Counted from the first letter of the stretch, positions 15,968 to 25,940 are shown. The stretch is 64,000 bases of DNA from Legionella geestiana (GCF_004571195.1 NZ_CP038271.1:558001-622000); one strand, 5' to 3'. Program-made: numbers and translations. The notes: generated from the letters alone by a model not told the origin.

Positions 15968-17554
15968 ATGCCACGACTTTTTAAACCATTGCCATCCACG
16001 CCAGCGCTAAAAAAGCTGCAAAAAAAAGCGAGCGGCTATCTCATTGAAATTGAGAAGGCGTTGATTAACAACACGCTTTCAGAAAACAGAGTACCTGCGT
16101 TTTTGCAGCATCTTAAGCAACTCTCAGATGACCCTGAATACAGGCACCTCAGTCCCCGCATGAAAAAACGCATTAACAAGGCTCAACTTAAGCTCTTTAA
16201 CCGCCTCACTCCTAATGAAGTGCTGATAGATTCAGACACTGAGATTGACGAGCTGTTTTTAACAGATACTGATGACCTGCCAGAGCTTGAAACTCTGGCT
16301 CCACCGTTGATGGTACAAATCCCTTCTGCAACGGATTTAACCTACATGCGGGGCATGATTGCCGGTACTGACGAAGACCAGGCAGAACGCCTTGGAAACA
16401 TGACTCGGCTGCTCCATAATTTCCCAAATATACCCATCGTTACAACGGATGCGCTCTTTTTAAACCCCAGCTGGAACGAACTTTTTAAGGCTATCGATAA
16501 CGATACGCCACGGATTGCCGCGCGCCTTTTTTCAGAAATTCCAGATGACGACCCCATTTTAAAACCGCTGCTTGCGGTACATACCCGGTCGTATCTAAAA
16601 AAACTCGTGCTTTATTCCATCAGCGCCCACCGTAAGGGTCTTCATGCACTGAATGACGATGTGGTCGTTACCCCCAAAACGTTTGAATTGCTTATCCGGG
16701 ATTTAGCCACCAGCATTCTTATCCCGGCACCCGTATGTTTTTCATTTGGACTGCCAGGGCATCACGCATTCAGCGACCGGGCCAACGGTTTTTGCCTGAT
16801 TAATAAAACAGCGGTCATGATGCAGCACATGGCGAATAACAGCCCTGCCCCTCTAAAATTTATCGTAATAGGCCTTGACGTGAATCGCGATGATGGGCTT
16901 TGTAATGTCTTGCGTGAAAAATTATCGCACCTTGATATTTGTCACATCGATGTATTCGATTCAAGAGTGTACCCCATGGACGGCAGTATGCAGATTGACC
17001 AGGAGTTTGGTGTGCGAAAACCTCGTACGGCACCCGCTTATAACACATGGAAGCAAGGAAACTACGTCTATTATGCGCAGGATTTAAGCCTGCAAGAGAC
17101 ACAAAAAAGCCCGGCAAACCCTGGCATGCTGCATCCAGCAATTGACTTTGCCGTAACTAAAGCGCAGGAAGAAATTAACCGTGCAATTCGGCAGGGCAAA
17201 AAAGTAGCCCTGCTTCTGCCAACCGGCTGGGATTCACACTGCAAAGAAACGGCCGATTGCAGTAAAATGTTTGAGCATGATGAATTGTCTGAAGAAGAAT
17301 CGAGAGTTTGCCGTTTTAACGACCGGGATTTCGGGATTTTCAATTACCTGATAATGACGTATTTTCAGGATAACCGTGAACACATGAGTCACCTGTACTG
17401 GGGGCTTGAAGGCGGTTATGAGCGCGGCATGTACGAGTTCCAGGCCAGAAAACTTCTGGAAGCCATTGATGTGCGCCTGATTAACAAACCTGCAGAAGGG
17501 CCTGCATCGTCCTCACTTGTTGAAGACGATGCTCCTTCAGGCCCTTCGCTCTGA
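15968..17554 (+). CDS. histone-deacetylase-like protein with altered zinc site, effector candidate
   Basis: The protein has 528 aa. After about 200 unassigned residues, the arginase/deacetylase motifs appear in order: LPGHHA with tandem H265-H266 (the proton-relay pair), ANGFCLINKTAV (family GFCxFN), IGLDVNRDDG at the first metal motif, WDSH with D422 for the last metal Asp, and EGGY with Y484 as the transition-state Tyr. The usual DxH zinc pair reads D304-V-N306, so the metal His is Asn. Legionella is known to deliver a deacetylase effector (LphD). The C-terminus is acidic and serine-rich. It follows the CX5R gene by 65 bp on the same strand. Catalysis is uncertain. Confidence 0.65.
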   Translation: MPRLFKPLPSTPALKKLQKKASGYLIEIEKALINNTLSENRVPAFLQHLKQLSDDPEYRHLSPRMKKRINKAQLKLFNRLTPNEVLIDSDTEIDELFLTDTDDLPELETLAPPLMVQIPSATDLTYMRGMIAGTDEDQAERLGNMTRLLHNFPNIPIVTTDALFLNPSWNELFKAIDNDTPRIAARLFSEIPDDDPILKPLLAVHTRSYLKKLVLYSISAHRKGLHALNDDVVVTPKTFELLIRDLATSILIPAPVCFSFGLPGHHAFSDRANGFCLINKTAVMMQHMANNSPAPLKFIVIGLDVNRDDGLCNVLREKLSHLDICHIDVFDSRVYPMDGSMQIDQEFGVRKPRTAPAYNTWKQGNYVYYAQDLSLQETQKSPANPGMLHPAIDFAVTKAQEEINRAIRQGKKVALLLPTGWDSHCKETADCSKMFEHDELSEEESRVCRFNDRDFGIFNYLIMTYFQDNREHMSHLYWGLEGGYERGMYEFQARKLLEAIDVRLINKPAEGPASSSLVEDDAPSGPSL

Positions 17555-17563
17555 GGACAGGAA

Positions 17564-18682
17564 CTACTGTACAAGCGCCTCAGATGGTTTCACATACGCA
17601 TAGCCTAAATCGCGCGCAACGGCTTCATACGTTATCATGCCATTGTGCACGTTTAAGCCATTCATGAGGTGCTTATCGTCCTCAAGGGCGCGTTTCACGC
17701 CTTTGGTAACAAGACTCATCACAAAAGGCAGTGTCGCATTATTAAGCGCAAACGTAGAAGTGCGCGGCACCGCCCCTGGCATGTTGGCCACACAATAGTG
17801 CACCACATTTTCTTCGATGTAGGTGGGTTCGTGGTGCGTGGTTGCACGGCTCGTTTCAAAGCATCCGCCCTGGTCAATGGCCACATCCACAACAACCGAG
17901 CCTGGGCGCATGGCGCGCAGCATCTCGCGGGTCACAAGCTTTGGTGCCGCAGCCCCCGGCACGAGAACAGCGCCAACCACCAAATCCGCACAGGTTACAT
18001 AATGCTCAAGTGCGTCACGGGTGGCATAAATCGTATTGAGTTTAGCGCCAAACTGAAAATCTAAATCCTGCAGACGCGGCAGGGATTTATCCAGCACTGT
18101 CACGCGCGCTTCCATCCCCATGGCCATACGGATGGCATTACTGCCAACAACGCCGCCGCCAATCACCACGACATGAGCGGGCGCCACCCCGGGCACCCCA
18201 CCCAGTAATATGCCACTGCCGCCCTGCGCCATTTCCAGGCAATGCGCCCCCGCCTGAATAGACATGCGACCGGCAACCTGCGACATCGGTGTCAGAAGCG
18301 GCAGTGCACCACTCGCTTCGGTAACCGTTTCATAGGCAATAGCGGTGACACGAGACTCTTTCAAAAGACGTGTCTGTTCAGGATCGGGTGCAAGATGAAG
18401 ATAGGTAAAAAGCGTTTGCCCCGCGTGCAGTTGCAGACACTCCTCAGGTTGCGGCTCCTTGACTTTGACCACAAGCTCGGCACGCTTAAAAATTTCAGCA
18501 GGCGTGCTTACAATTTCAGCACCTGCCGCTTCGTATTCGGCGTCAGTAATGCCAATTCCAGCACCTGCCCCCGTTTCCACGAGCACGTTTGACCCGGCGT
18601 GCACTATTTCACGCACACTGCCGGGCACAAGACCCACGCGATTTTCCTGGGGTTTAATTTCTTTTGGAACTCCAACAAGCAT
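17564..18682 (-). CDS. ald: alanine dehydrogenase
   Basis: The enzyme converts L-alanine and NAD to pyruvate, ammonia and NADH in the cytosol. The protein has 372 aa, as is usual. The N-terminus GVPKEIKPQENRVG holds the substrate Arg and Lys, GGGVVGSNAIRMAMG is the NAD-binding Rossmann turn, and VANMPGAVPRTST is typical of the family near the C-terminus. The ATG at 18682 is set by a perfect AAGGAGG five bases before it; a TTG frame extension to 18697 overlaps that site and is rejected. It follows etfA by 11 bp and is probably the last gene of the etfB-etfA-ald transcript. Confidence 0.95.
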   Translation of the reverse strand: MLVGVPKEIKPQENRVGLVPGSVREIVHAGSNVLVETGAGAGIGITDAEYEAAGAEIVSTPAEIFKRAELVVKVKEPQPEECLQLHAGQTLFTYLHLAPDPEQTRLLKESRVTAIAYETVTEASGALPLLTPMSQVAGRMSIQAGAHCLEMAQGGSGILLGGVPGVAPAHVVVIGGGVVGSNAIRMAMGMEARVTVLDKSLPRLQDLDFQFGAKLNTIYATRDALEHYVTCADLVVGAVLVPGAAAPKLVTREMLRAMRPGSVVVDVAIDQGGCFETSRATTHHEPTYIEENVVHYCVANMPGAVPRTSTFALNNATLPFVMSLVTKGVKRALEDDKHLMNGLNVHNGMITYEAVARDLGYAYVKPSEALVQ

Positions 18683-18693
18683 ACTGCCTCCTT

Positions 18694-19632
18694 TCAATTC
18701 TGTTTGATGGCCTCAATCCAGCGGGGAACAATATCAAACACGTCTCCTACCAGTCCATAATCGGCAACCTGAAAAATCGGCGCCTCCTCGTCCTTGTTGA
18801 TGGCAACAATCACCTTGGAATCTTTCATCCCGGCAAGGTGCTGGATTGCGCCAGAAATACCGAGAGCAATATAGAGTGTTGGCGCAACCACCTTGCCCGT
18901 TTGCCCCACCTGGTAATCGTTTGGCACAAACCCGGCATCAACTGCCGCACGCGATGCTCCGACAGCGGCTCCAAGTGCGTCTGCCAGTTCTTCTACCAGT
19001 TTAAATTTTTCCGCATTCTGCAGGCCTCGGCCACCCGAAACCACGATAGAGGCACAGCTCAGCTCGGGGCGCGTGGAAACGCTTGCTTCACGGCTGACAA
19101 AGGTTACTGCCGGCGTATTAAAGTCTGCATCGAGGCATATGATGGGGCAGGCCGTCTCGCAAAAGGGGGCTGCTTCAAACGCTGTTGTACGAATACCAAG
19201 CACCTTGACCGCATCGCACACCCTGACAGTTTCGATAGCGTTACCGGCATACACCGGATGCTCAAAGACATCGGGGGCAACCACACGTGTCACTCCTGAA
19301 ACCTGCGCGCAGCCAAGACGTGCCGCGATGCGCGGCAGTACATCGCGCCCTCTTGAGGTACCAGGGGCGACAATCGCGTTGAAGTCCGAAGCCCGCGAAA
19401 GCACAAGGGCCGCGATGTTTTCCGCAATGGCATCAGCAAAGCCTTGTGCATCGGCATGCAATACCGTGCTGACGCCCTTAAGGCGCGACGCTTCAGCAGC
19501 AACTTTTTCACACTGATGACCGGCAACCAGCAGGGTGACCTCAGCATCCAGCAATAGTGCCGCCGTCAGCGCATTTCGCGTCAGGGGATGCAGGGTGTGG
19601 TTATCGTGTTCCGCAATCACGAGGGTACTCAT
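18694..19632 (-). CDS. etfA: electron transfer flavoprotein alpha subunit
   Basis: This subunit binds FAD and, with EtfB, passes electrons from acyl-CoA dehydrogenases to the quinone pool through ETF-QO. The protein has 312 aa. The FAD-domain signature appears as [16 protein letters not shown] followed by [10 protein letters not shown], and SGGRGL precedes it. The ATG at 19632 has AAGGAG upstream; the GTG two codons earlier is less likely. It lies 12 bp after etfB. A client enzyme, isovaleryl-CoA dehydrogenase, is encoded at 62.7 kb. Confidence 0.95.
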   Translation of the reverse strand: MSTLVIAEHDNHTLHPLTRNALTAALLLDAEVTLLVAGHQCEKVAAEASRLKGVSTVLHADAQGFADAIAENIAALVLSRASDFNAIVAPGTSRGRDVLPRIAARLGCAQVSGVTRVVAPDVFEHPVYAGNAIETVRVCDAVKVLGIRTTAFEAAPFCETACPIICLDADFNTPAVTFVSREASVSTRPELSCASIVVSGGRGLQNAEKFKLVEELADALGAAVGASRAAVDAGFVPNDYQVGQTGKVVAPTLYIALGISGAIQHLAGMKDSKVIVAINKDEEAPIFQVADYGLVGDVFDIVPRWIEAIKQN

Positions 19633-19644
19633 GCGCACTCCTTG

Positions 19645-20394
19645 TCAAAGCACTTTGGCTTCGTGTTTCAGTTTATCCAGCAGCGTTTCAAGCGACTCAA
19701 CGCGCACACCACTCCTGCGTGCAGGAGGAGGAGTCACACTTAACACCTCAGTGTGATTGGCAAGCGTAAGCCCCAAAGTGTCAATCTCGCGTACCAGAAG
19801 CGGTTTGGCTTTAGCTTTCATGATATTGGGAAGGCTTGCGTAGCGGGGTTCATTCAGGCGTAAATCCGTGCTCACAACGGCGGGACGCGCCAGCGAGAGC
19901 GTTTCAAGACCGCCATCGACTTCACGCGTAACTAAAAGGCGCTCTGTCTCAACGACAATCTTTGAAGCACACGTTGCCTGCGGCCAATCAAGCAGTGCAG
20001 CAAGCATCTGCGGCGTCTGATTGTTGTCACCGTCAATCGATTGCTTGCCCATGAGAACAAGATTCGGGCTTTCATCTTCAACAATTTTTTTGAGCACCGT
20101 TGCCACATTCAGCGGACAAAGCGGTTTGTCAGTTTTCACAAGAATGGCGCGGTCTGCTCCAAGGGCAAGACCATGGCGCAGGGTTTCCTGCGACGGCAGG
20201 TCACCAATGCTGACCAGCACCACTTCTGCAGCATGTCCCGCTTCACGCAGCCTCAGAGCCTCCTCAACGGCAATTTCGTCAAAGGGGTTCATCGACATTT
20301 TCACCTGAGCGGTTTCCACACCGCTGTTATCCGGCTTCACCCGAATTTTGACATAAGGGTCAATAACCCGCTTCACTGCAACAAGAATTTTCAT
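19645..20394 (-). CDS. etfB: electron transfer flavoprotein beta subunit
   Basis: Partner of EtfA in the soluble electron carrier; the beta subunit binds AMP. The protein has 249 aa, the family norm. The N-terminus MKILVAVKRVIDPYVKIRVK is characteristic, and NPFDEIAVEEALRL and ADRAILV-type stretches follow. The gene begins 6 bp after galU on the same strand, so it may share a transcript with galU and ugd, although they are functionally unrelated. Confidence 0.95.
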   Translation of the reverse strand: MKILVAVKRVIDPYVKIRVKPDNSGVETAQVKMSMNPFDEIAVEEALRLREAGHAAEVVLVSIGDLPSQETLRHGLALGADRAILVKTDKPLCPLNVATVLKKIVEDESPNLVLMGKQSIDGDNNQTPQMLAALLDWPQATCASKIVVETERLLVTREVDGGLETLSLARPAVVSTDLRLNEPRYASLPNIMKAKAKPLLVREIDTLGLTLANHTEVLSVTPPPARRSGVRVESLETLLDKLKHEAKVL

Positions 20395-20400
20395 AATCCC

Positions 20401-21312
20401 TCAGGTACTCGTCTCAACCTGATTGCATCTTGCCAGAGATACGGGTTCGAGTTCAAGCAGCCAGTCGGTAAAACGCGCTCCAACTTCAGGATGCGCCATG
20501 CCAAGCTCGACCGTTGCCTGAAGGTAACCAAGCTTTGAGCCGCAATCATAGCGACGCCCGTCAAAACGAAATGCCTGTACGCTCTCGCGCTCTAAAAGCC
20601 GCTCAATGCCGCCTGTGAGCTGGATTTCACCGCGCGCATCCATTGGCGTTTCGCGAAGGCAGGCAAAAATCCCGGGGGTGAGCACATAGCGCCCAACGGC
20701 CGCGAGATTGGAAGGCGCGCGCGCGCAGGAGGGTTTTTCGACAATGCCCCGGATAGGATTAAAACGCGCGCTGGCATCCGGCACATCAACGACGCCATAA
20801 AGATGCACCTCCGGCATCGGCACTGGCTGCACGGCAACTACGGATGTGGCAGTTTCTTCATAATGACGCGCCATTGCAGAAAGGCATGGCGTGGTGCGGT
20901 CATCAATCAAATCATCGGCAAGCAGCACGGCAAAGGGCGAATTCCCCACCACCTGTTCGGCACAGAGCACCGCATGCCCAAGTCCCAGCGGCTGATTCTG
21001 GCGAATGTAGGTAAAGGTAATACCCGGTGGCGAGACACTTTGAACAAGCGCAAGCAGGCTGTCCTTGCCCTGCTCGGCGAGGCGTGATTCAAGCTCATAA
21101 TGGGTATCAAAATGGTCTTCAATCGCGCGCTTGCTCGAGCTCGTAATAAAAACCATGTGCACGATACCGGCTCGCACCGCTTCTTCTACCGCATACTGGA
21201 TAAGCGGCTTGTCGACAATCGGCAGCATTTCCTTAGGATTTGCCTTGGTTGCCGGTAAAAAGCGCGAACCAAGCCCTGCCACCGGAAAAATAGCGGTTTT
21301 AACGGAACCCAT
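20401..21312 (-). CDS. galU: UTP-glucose-1-phosphate uridylyltransferase
   Basis: The enzyme makes UDP-glucose from UTP and glucose-1-phosphate. The protein has 303 aa. The nucleotide-binding start PVAGLGSRFLPATKANPKEM and the Lys-containing VEKP region near residue 190 are diagnostic. A GAGAGGAAG ribosome site precedes the ATG, which overlaps the 3' end of ugd by 14 bp, so the pair is translationally coupled. Its product is the substrate of Ugd, giving a two-step route to UDP-glucuronate for surface polysaccharide. Confidence 0.95.
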   Translation of the reverse strand: MGSVKTAIFPVAGLGSRFLPATKANPKEMLPIVDKPLIQYAVEEAVRAGIVHMVFITSSSKRAIEDHFDTHYELESRLAEQGKDSLLALVQSVSPPGITFTYIRQNQPLGLGHAVLCAEQVVGNSPFAVLLADDLIDDRTTPCLSAMARHYEETATSVVAVQPVPMPEVHLYGVVDVPDASARFNPIRGIVEKPSCARAPSNLAAVGRYVLTPGIFACLRETPMDARGEIQLTGGIERLLERESVQAFRFDGRRYDCGSKLGYLQATVELGMAHPEVGARFTDWLLELEPVSLARCNQVETST

Positions 21313-22660
21313 TGATTACTTCCTCTCCAAGACGCACCCTTGGGCGTCCGACTGAATAATACATACTGATTTTTTCATGCTTAATCGCTTCAAGCGAAAA
21401 GCAATTGCGCCCGTCCACAAGAGGTGCCTGACCCAATGATTTCGCAAGGGCCGTAAGGGACCATTTGCGATACACGTCCCACTCCGTAGCAATTACCAGC
21501 GCATCCACCCGCGAACCCACGACTTCATCGGCACAGGCACACCAGGTGATGTTCGGTTTTTTGGGATAAAGGCGTTTCGCATGTTGGGTCGCCACCGGGT
21601 CGTGAACACGCAGATGCGCACCCGCCTCAAGCAGCGCGTTGATAAGGACGAGGCTGCTCGCTTCGCGCAAATCATCCGTTCCGGGCTTAAAGGCAAGGCC
21701 CCAGATGCCAATACAAAGCCCGCGAAGTTCGCCGTTAAAATGCGAGGCAAGCTGCTCAAGCACCCAGCTTTTCTGCGCCACGTTCACATCCTCAATGGCG
21801 TCAAGAAGCATCGGCTCAACCCCCAATTCGCGCGCGGTGTGTGCGAGCGCGCGGACATCTTTTGGAAAGCACGAGCCACCATAGCCGATACCCGCATAGA
21901 GAAAATGCGGGCCAATGCGCGGGTCCGGCGCCATGCCTTCACGCACGTCATCGATGTTTGCGCCACAGGCTTCAGCAATGCGGCTCATCTGGTTCATAAA
22001 ACTGATTTTGCAGGCGAGCATTGCGTTGGCGGCATATTTGGTTAATTCCGCCGAGCGTCGCCCCATGCGCAGCACCGGAATGCCGCTTTTAACGAAGGGT
22101 TCGGCGAGCGGGTTCAGCGCATCGAGGTGTTTTGCATCGCCCCCAAGCACGAGACGGTCAGGATGCAGAAAATCCTTAACCGCCGTTCCCTCACGCAAAA
22201 ATTCAGGGTTAGAAACTACGCCAAGAGAAAGTGTGCATTTACGCGCCTTCAGTACGTCTTCGACCTTTGCCTCGATGGCATCACCAGTTCCGACCGGTAC
22301 CGTGGATTTGACGATAAGAATGCCATCCTTTACGCAATGCTCAGCCACCTGTTCCGCCACACCAAAAACCTGGGATAAATCAGGACTGCCGTCAGGACGA
22401 CCGGGTGTGCCGGTTGCGATAAAATGGATGGTGGCGGCTTTTGCGGCGTCGTCCACGCTGCTGCTGAAAGCGAGCATGCCTGATGCGAGCGTACTTGCAA
22501 GCATTTCCGGCAATCCCGCTTCATGAATCGGCGATTCTCCCCGGCGCAGGGACTCCACGCGCGAAATATCGATGTCTACACAGACCACCTTTTGCCCCAT
22601 ATGCGCCAGACACACCGCCGTCACCAGCCCCACATATCCCGCACCATACACCGCTATCAT
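21299..22660 (-). CDS. ugd: UDP-glucose 6-dehydrogenase
   Basis: The enzyme oxidises UDP-glucose to UDP-glucuronate using two NAD. The protein has 453 aa from the ATG at 22660 (GGAGA upstream). A longer open frame to 22717 adds 19 residues before the Rossmann motif YGAGYVGLV and is rejected. Catalytic Cys lies in YGGSCFPKD; NPEFLREGTA and GIWGLAFKPGTDDLREA are family hallmarks. It is first in a minus-strand run with galU and then etfBA-ald. The 201-bp gap to the divergent photolyase gene must hold promoters for both directions. Confidence 0.95.
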   Translation of the reverse strand: MIAVYGAGYVGLVTAVCLAHMGQKVVCVDIDISRVESLRRGESPIHEAGLPEMLASTLASGMLAFSSSVDDAAKAATIHFIATGTPGRPDGSPDLSQVFGVAEQVAEHCVKDGILIVKSTVPVGTGDAIEAKVEDVLKARKCTLSLGVVSNPEFLREGTAVKDFLHPDRLVLGGDAKHLDALNPLAEPFVKSGIPVLRMGRRSAELTKYAANAMLACKISFMNQMSRIAEACGANIDDVREGMAPDPRIGPHFLYAGIGYGGSCFPKDVRALAHTARELGVEPMLLDAIEDVNVAQKSWVLEQLASHFNGELRGLCIGIWGLAFKPGTDDLREASSLVLINALLEAGAHLRVHDPVATQHAKRLYPKKPNITWCACADEVVGSRVDALVIATEWDVYRKWSLTALAKSLGQAPLVDGRNCFSLEAIKHEKISMYYSVGRPRVRLGEEVINGFR

Positions 22661-22861
22661 GCTGTCTCCATCGGTTTGTCTGATAATGCCACATAGTATA
22701 CTCAGAAGTGCGCGCAAATGCCTCGAAATTTACAGCGCGTCAGCAAGAGATTTCAGAGCGCAAAGAGATGCGCCGAACGTTTATATGAACCTTACCAGGG
22801 CTTGACTTTTTCTCAAACCTCCTCAAACTCTCCCCGCCATCTTCTTTTTTCAGGACCTCAC

Positions 22862-24250
22862 ATGTCAACCGCCATTGTCTGGTTTCGACGCGACCTTCGC
22901 GTGCAGGATAACCCGGCACTAAATGCCGCGGCCCGCGCGCATGAATGTATCATCCCCCTTTTTATCGGTACTGAACGCTGGATGGGGAAAGGCGCACAAC
23001 ACTGGTGGCTGCACCACTCCCTGAAAGCGCTTGCCGACAGTCTCGCGCATTACGGGCTATCGCTTTGTCTGCGACGCGGGGACGCGCTGGAGGTGCTTGA
23101 GTCGCTTGTGCGCGCGCACGATATTCAGGCAGTGTATTTTAACCGATCGTTCGAACCAGAAGCGCGCCGGGAAGACGAGGCCATTGCAGCCCTTTTGCGA
23201 AGCCTTGGCGTCAGAGTGCTTGATTATAATGCCACTCTGCTTCATAACCCCGACAGCCCGCAAATCCCGTCAGGAAAAGTTTTTACCCCATGGTGGAAGC
23301 GCGTGCGCCGCGAACTGGCACCACCTGCGCCCCAGTATCTGGAAGGCTTGTTTTCAACCCCGGACGTTACTTCAGACGCGCTCGATGACTGGTGCCTGCT
23401 CCCTAAAAATCCTGACTGGGCCGTGCAATTCTCCGACCATTGGACGCCTGGCGAAAAGGGCGCCTTGCAAAAACTTGAAGACTTTCTTGACCTTGGTCTA
23501 CACCGTTACGCCACTGCCCGTAACCTTCCAGCGACTCCGGCTACCTCAAGGCTCTCGCCCCATCTGCATTTTGGGGAAATCAGCCTGAACCTTGTGTTTC
23601 ATACAGCCATGCATGCCTTCCAGGAAGGTCGCTGTACAGAGCAGAATCTTGAGGTGTTTATCTCTGAACTGGGCTGGCGCGAATTCTCAGCCTCCCTGCT
23701 CTACCATTTTCCAACACTTGACAGCGAACCCCTGCGCGCGGAATTTGCGCGTTTTCCGTGGCAAATTCAGCCCGCGCGCCTGCACGCCTGGCAGCGAGGC
23801 CTGACCGGTTACCCCATCGTTGATGCCGGCATGCGGGAACTCTGGCACACGGGCTACATGCACAACCGGGTACGCATGATAGTCGCCTCGTTTCTTGTCA
23901 AAGATTTGCTTATCGACTGGCGCGAGGGAGCGGCGTGGTTTCTCGATACCCTGCTCGATGCCGACCTTGCCAGCAACTCAGCGAGCTGGCAGTGGGTGGC
24001 AGGCTGCGGCACGGATGCAGCCCCCTGGTTTCGGATTTTTAATCCGCAATTGCAGGGGGAAACACACGACCCTAAAGGCATTTATATCAAACGCTGGATA
24101 CCGGAACTGAGGAACCTCCCGGATGCGTATATCCACACACCGCATGAAGCCCCCTTTCCGCCCCCAGATTATCCCAAACCAATAGTTGACCATAAGGCCG
24201 CGCGCACGCGCGCCCTTGCGCTGTATCAGGAGTGTGTAAAAAATGGTTGA
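22862..24250 (+). CDS. phrB: deoxyribodipyrimidine photolyase
   Basis: This flavoenzyme splits cyclobutane pyrimidine dimers with blue light. The protein has 462 aa from the ATG at 22862, which has AGGA upstream; the open frame begins 48 codons earlier but those residues do not belong to the family. IVWFRRDLRVQDNPAL is the classical N-terminus. The FAD and DNA-contact part is complete: TGYPIVDAGMRELWHTGYMH, NRVRMIVASFLVKDL and the tryptophan-rich SWQWVAGCGTDAAPWFR. It overlaps the following transferase gene by 8 bp, so the two are co-translated. Confidence 0.95.
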   Translation: MSTAIVWFRRDLRVQDNPALNAAARAHECIIPLFIGTERWMGKGAQHWWLHHSLKALADSLAHYGLSLCLRRGDALEVLESLVRAHDIQAVYFNRSFEPEARREDEAIAALLRSLGVRVLDYNATLLHNPDSPQIPSGKVFTPWWKRVRRELAPPAPQYLEGLFSTPDVTSDALDDWCLLPKNPDWAVQFSDHWTPGEKGALQKLEDFLDLGLHRYATARNLPATPATSRLSPHLHFGEISLNLVFHTAMHAFQEGRCTEQNLEVFISELGWREFSASLLYHFPTLDSEPLRAEFARFPWQIQPARLHAWQRGLTGYPIVDAGMRELWHTGYMHNRVRMIVASFLVKDLLIDWREGAAWFLDTLLDADLASNSASWQWVAGCGTDAAPWFRIFNPQLQGETHDPKGIYIKRWIPELRNLPDAYIHTPHEAPFPPPDYPKPIVDHKAARTRALALYQECVKNG

Positions 24251-25664
24251 GGATACATGTCTGCAAGGTGAAAAGAGGTGTTCCCGGCGCTTTGTGCTTT
24301 CGGCACCTTTTATAGTGTTTGTCCTCTTTGGGGCACTGCTCTTTGCGGCACGCCTTTTCACGCGTTCGCACCTTTTAGAGCTTGACGAAGCAGAGCAGGT
24401 GCTGCTTTCGCGAACCCTCTCGCCAGGCTATGCCGCGCAGCCCCCGCTCTACAGCTGGCTGCAGTACGGATTTTTTTCGCTGTTTGGACTGAACCTCGCG
24501 AGCATTTCCCTGCTGAAATCCATCCTTACAGCAGCCTGTACAGGCGCCTGGTTTCACCTGTGTGGCTTTTTTTGTGCTGACCGGCGCCTGCAGTGGAGTG
24601 CCACACTGTCCTGGGCATTGCTCTTTAGCATCAGTTTTGATGTTCTCAAAGACAACACGCACACCGTACTTGCTCTTCTCCTGAGTGTACTGACGCTCCT
24701 CTGGTTTGTGGCAGAAAACCCATCACGTTCCTGGTACTTGAAAGGCGGGATACTTATAGGACTTGGCATCCTCACAAAATTTAACTACCTCCTCTTTGTG
24801 CTCGCACTTGGCCTTGCTGGATGGAGTCTGCCTGAGTATCGGGCTCGCCTTAAAACACCGCGCTTTGCGCTGACACTGGTCATCGCACTTTTAGCAGCCT
24901 CCCCCTGGGGAGTGTGGCTTTTACAGCATCCCGATATTGGCCTGCATTCGAGCCATAAATTCTACCGCGAGAGTGCCGGGCGCCTGCGTGGATTGTTAAC
25001 ACTGGGAGGAGGTATTCTGAGCTTCCTGCTGGCGCCGGCGGTCGTGTATGCGCTGTTTCGACCGCAAACGCTCTCGGCCAAAACCGTGCGCATGCACCTG
25101 TTACAGCGCTATCATGTCTTGATTGTGATACTGCTGATTCTCATGGTGACCTTCGCCAATATCGCCAACATTGAAACGCGCTGGCTGATACCTCTTGGAT
25201 TCGCAACGCCACTGCTGGTGTTTGGACAAGCCGCGTTTGATGCGCGCGCTGTAAAAACGTTTAATGCCATCTGTCTTGCGACCCTTGCGGCGATACTCCT
25301 CCTCTTAAGCGCGCGCAGCCACTGGTTTCCAAATCGCCACGCCCGCTTCCCGCTGCAGTCTCTGCTGACGACCCTGCATTGCCCGGAGGCACCCGCAAAA
25401 ACACTGGTCACCGATTCCCACTGGCTGATTGGCAATGCACTCGTGCATTGTCCGCGACTCAAAACCCAGATGCTGAATGCGGGAATTACGCAAATGATTC
25501 CTGCCGGCGACCTGATCCTTGCCTGGCAGGAGCCGGAAACGCCAGAATGGGTGCGTACGTTAACGCCTTCCCCGGCAACAGTGGCTTATGCGCGGGGGAA
25601 GCTGGTCGGGGGGTGGGTGGAAGTGACGCTTACAACGCCTGCACCTGCCGAAGCCTCTCTATGA
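24243..25664 (+). CDS. GT39/ArnT-like membrane glycosyltransferase
   Basis: The protein has 473 aa and about 10-12 membrane helices. Its first periplasmic loop starts with LLELDEAEQVLLSRTL, where the acidic DE pair matches the catalytic Asp-Glu of the protein-mannosyltransferase/ArnT superfamily. GLGILTKFNYLLF is the conserved Lys-containing helix. Such enzymes use polyprenyl-phosphate sugars as donors on the outer face of the inner membrane. The acceptor is unknown. It overlaps phrB at its start and converges on the LAB_N gene with a 6-bp overlap. A second, longer member is encoded at 27.3-28.9 kb on the other strand. Confidence 0.8.
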   Translation: MVEDTCLQGEKRCSRRFVLSAPFIVFVLFGALLFAARLFTRSHLLELDEAEQVLLSRTLSPGYAAQPPLYSWLQYGFFSLFGLNLASISLLKSILTAACTGAWFHLCGFFCADRRLQWSATLSWALLFSISFDVLKDNTHTVLALLLSVLTLLWFVAENPSRSWYLKGGILIGLGILTKFNYLLFVLALGLAGWSLPEYRARLKTPRFALTLVIALLAASPWGVWLLQHPDIGLHSSHKFYRESAGRLRGLLTLGGGILSFLLAPAVVYALFRPQTLSAKTVRMHLLQRYHVLIVILLILMVTFANIANIETRWLIPLGFATPLLVFGQAAFDARAVKTFNAICLATLAAILLLLSARSHWFPNRHARFPLQSLLTTLHCPEAPAKTLVTDSHWLIGNALVHCPRLKTQMLNAGITQMIPAGDLILAWQEPETPEWVRTLTPSPATVAYARGKLVGGWVEVTLTTPAPAEASL

Positions 25665-25940
25665 CGGAGCCGTTTCTAAAACTCGCCGTTTATGAATCAA
25701 CCACAGGTTTCGCCCATAGACAAACACGCCGGTGGATTGCCCGATGATAAACACCGGGTCACGTTTATAAATGGCGTACATAAAGAGCAAAACGCCACCG
25801 AGCATGCTGAGGTACCAAAATGCGACTGGTATCACACTCTGGCGTTGACGCTCGCTCACAATCCACTGCACGATAAAGCGCGCGGCAAAAATGCCCTGCC
25901 CGGTAAGACCAAGGACTAGCCAGAGGGTGTCGATGTTCAT
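25659..25940 (-). CDS. LAB_N (lipid-A biosynthesis N-terminal) domain membrane protein
   Basis: The protein has 93 aa and three hydrophobic segments. GLTGQGIFAARFIVQWIVSE followed by SVIPVAFWYLS and GVFVYGRNLWLI is the LAB_N pattern. Stand-alone LAB_N proteins typically sit beside GT2 and GT39 genes and may help move polyprenyl-linked sugars across the inner membrane; that role is inference. Its GGAGG lies 12 bases before the ATG, and it overlaps the GT2 gene by 4 bp as the last gene of the unit. Confidence 0.85.
   Translation of the reverse strand: MNIDTLWLVLGLTGQGIFAARFIVQWIVSERQRQSVIPVAFWYLSMLGGVLLFMYAIYKRDPVFIIGQSTGVFVYGRNLWLIHKRRVLETAPS

Noticed and set aside
17669-18064. Plus-strand open frames across ald, etfA and etfB
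   Set aside because: Antisense shadows of GC-rich genes with clear family motifs on the minus strand.
22718-22861. 48-codon N-terminal extension of the photolyase
   Set aside because: The residues do not belong to the family, and the ATG at 22862 has a ribosome site and the canonical start.
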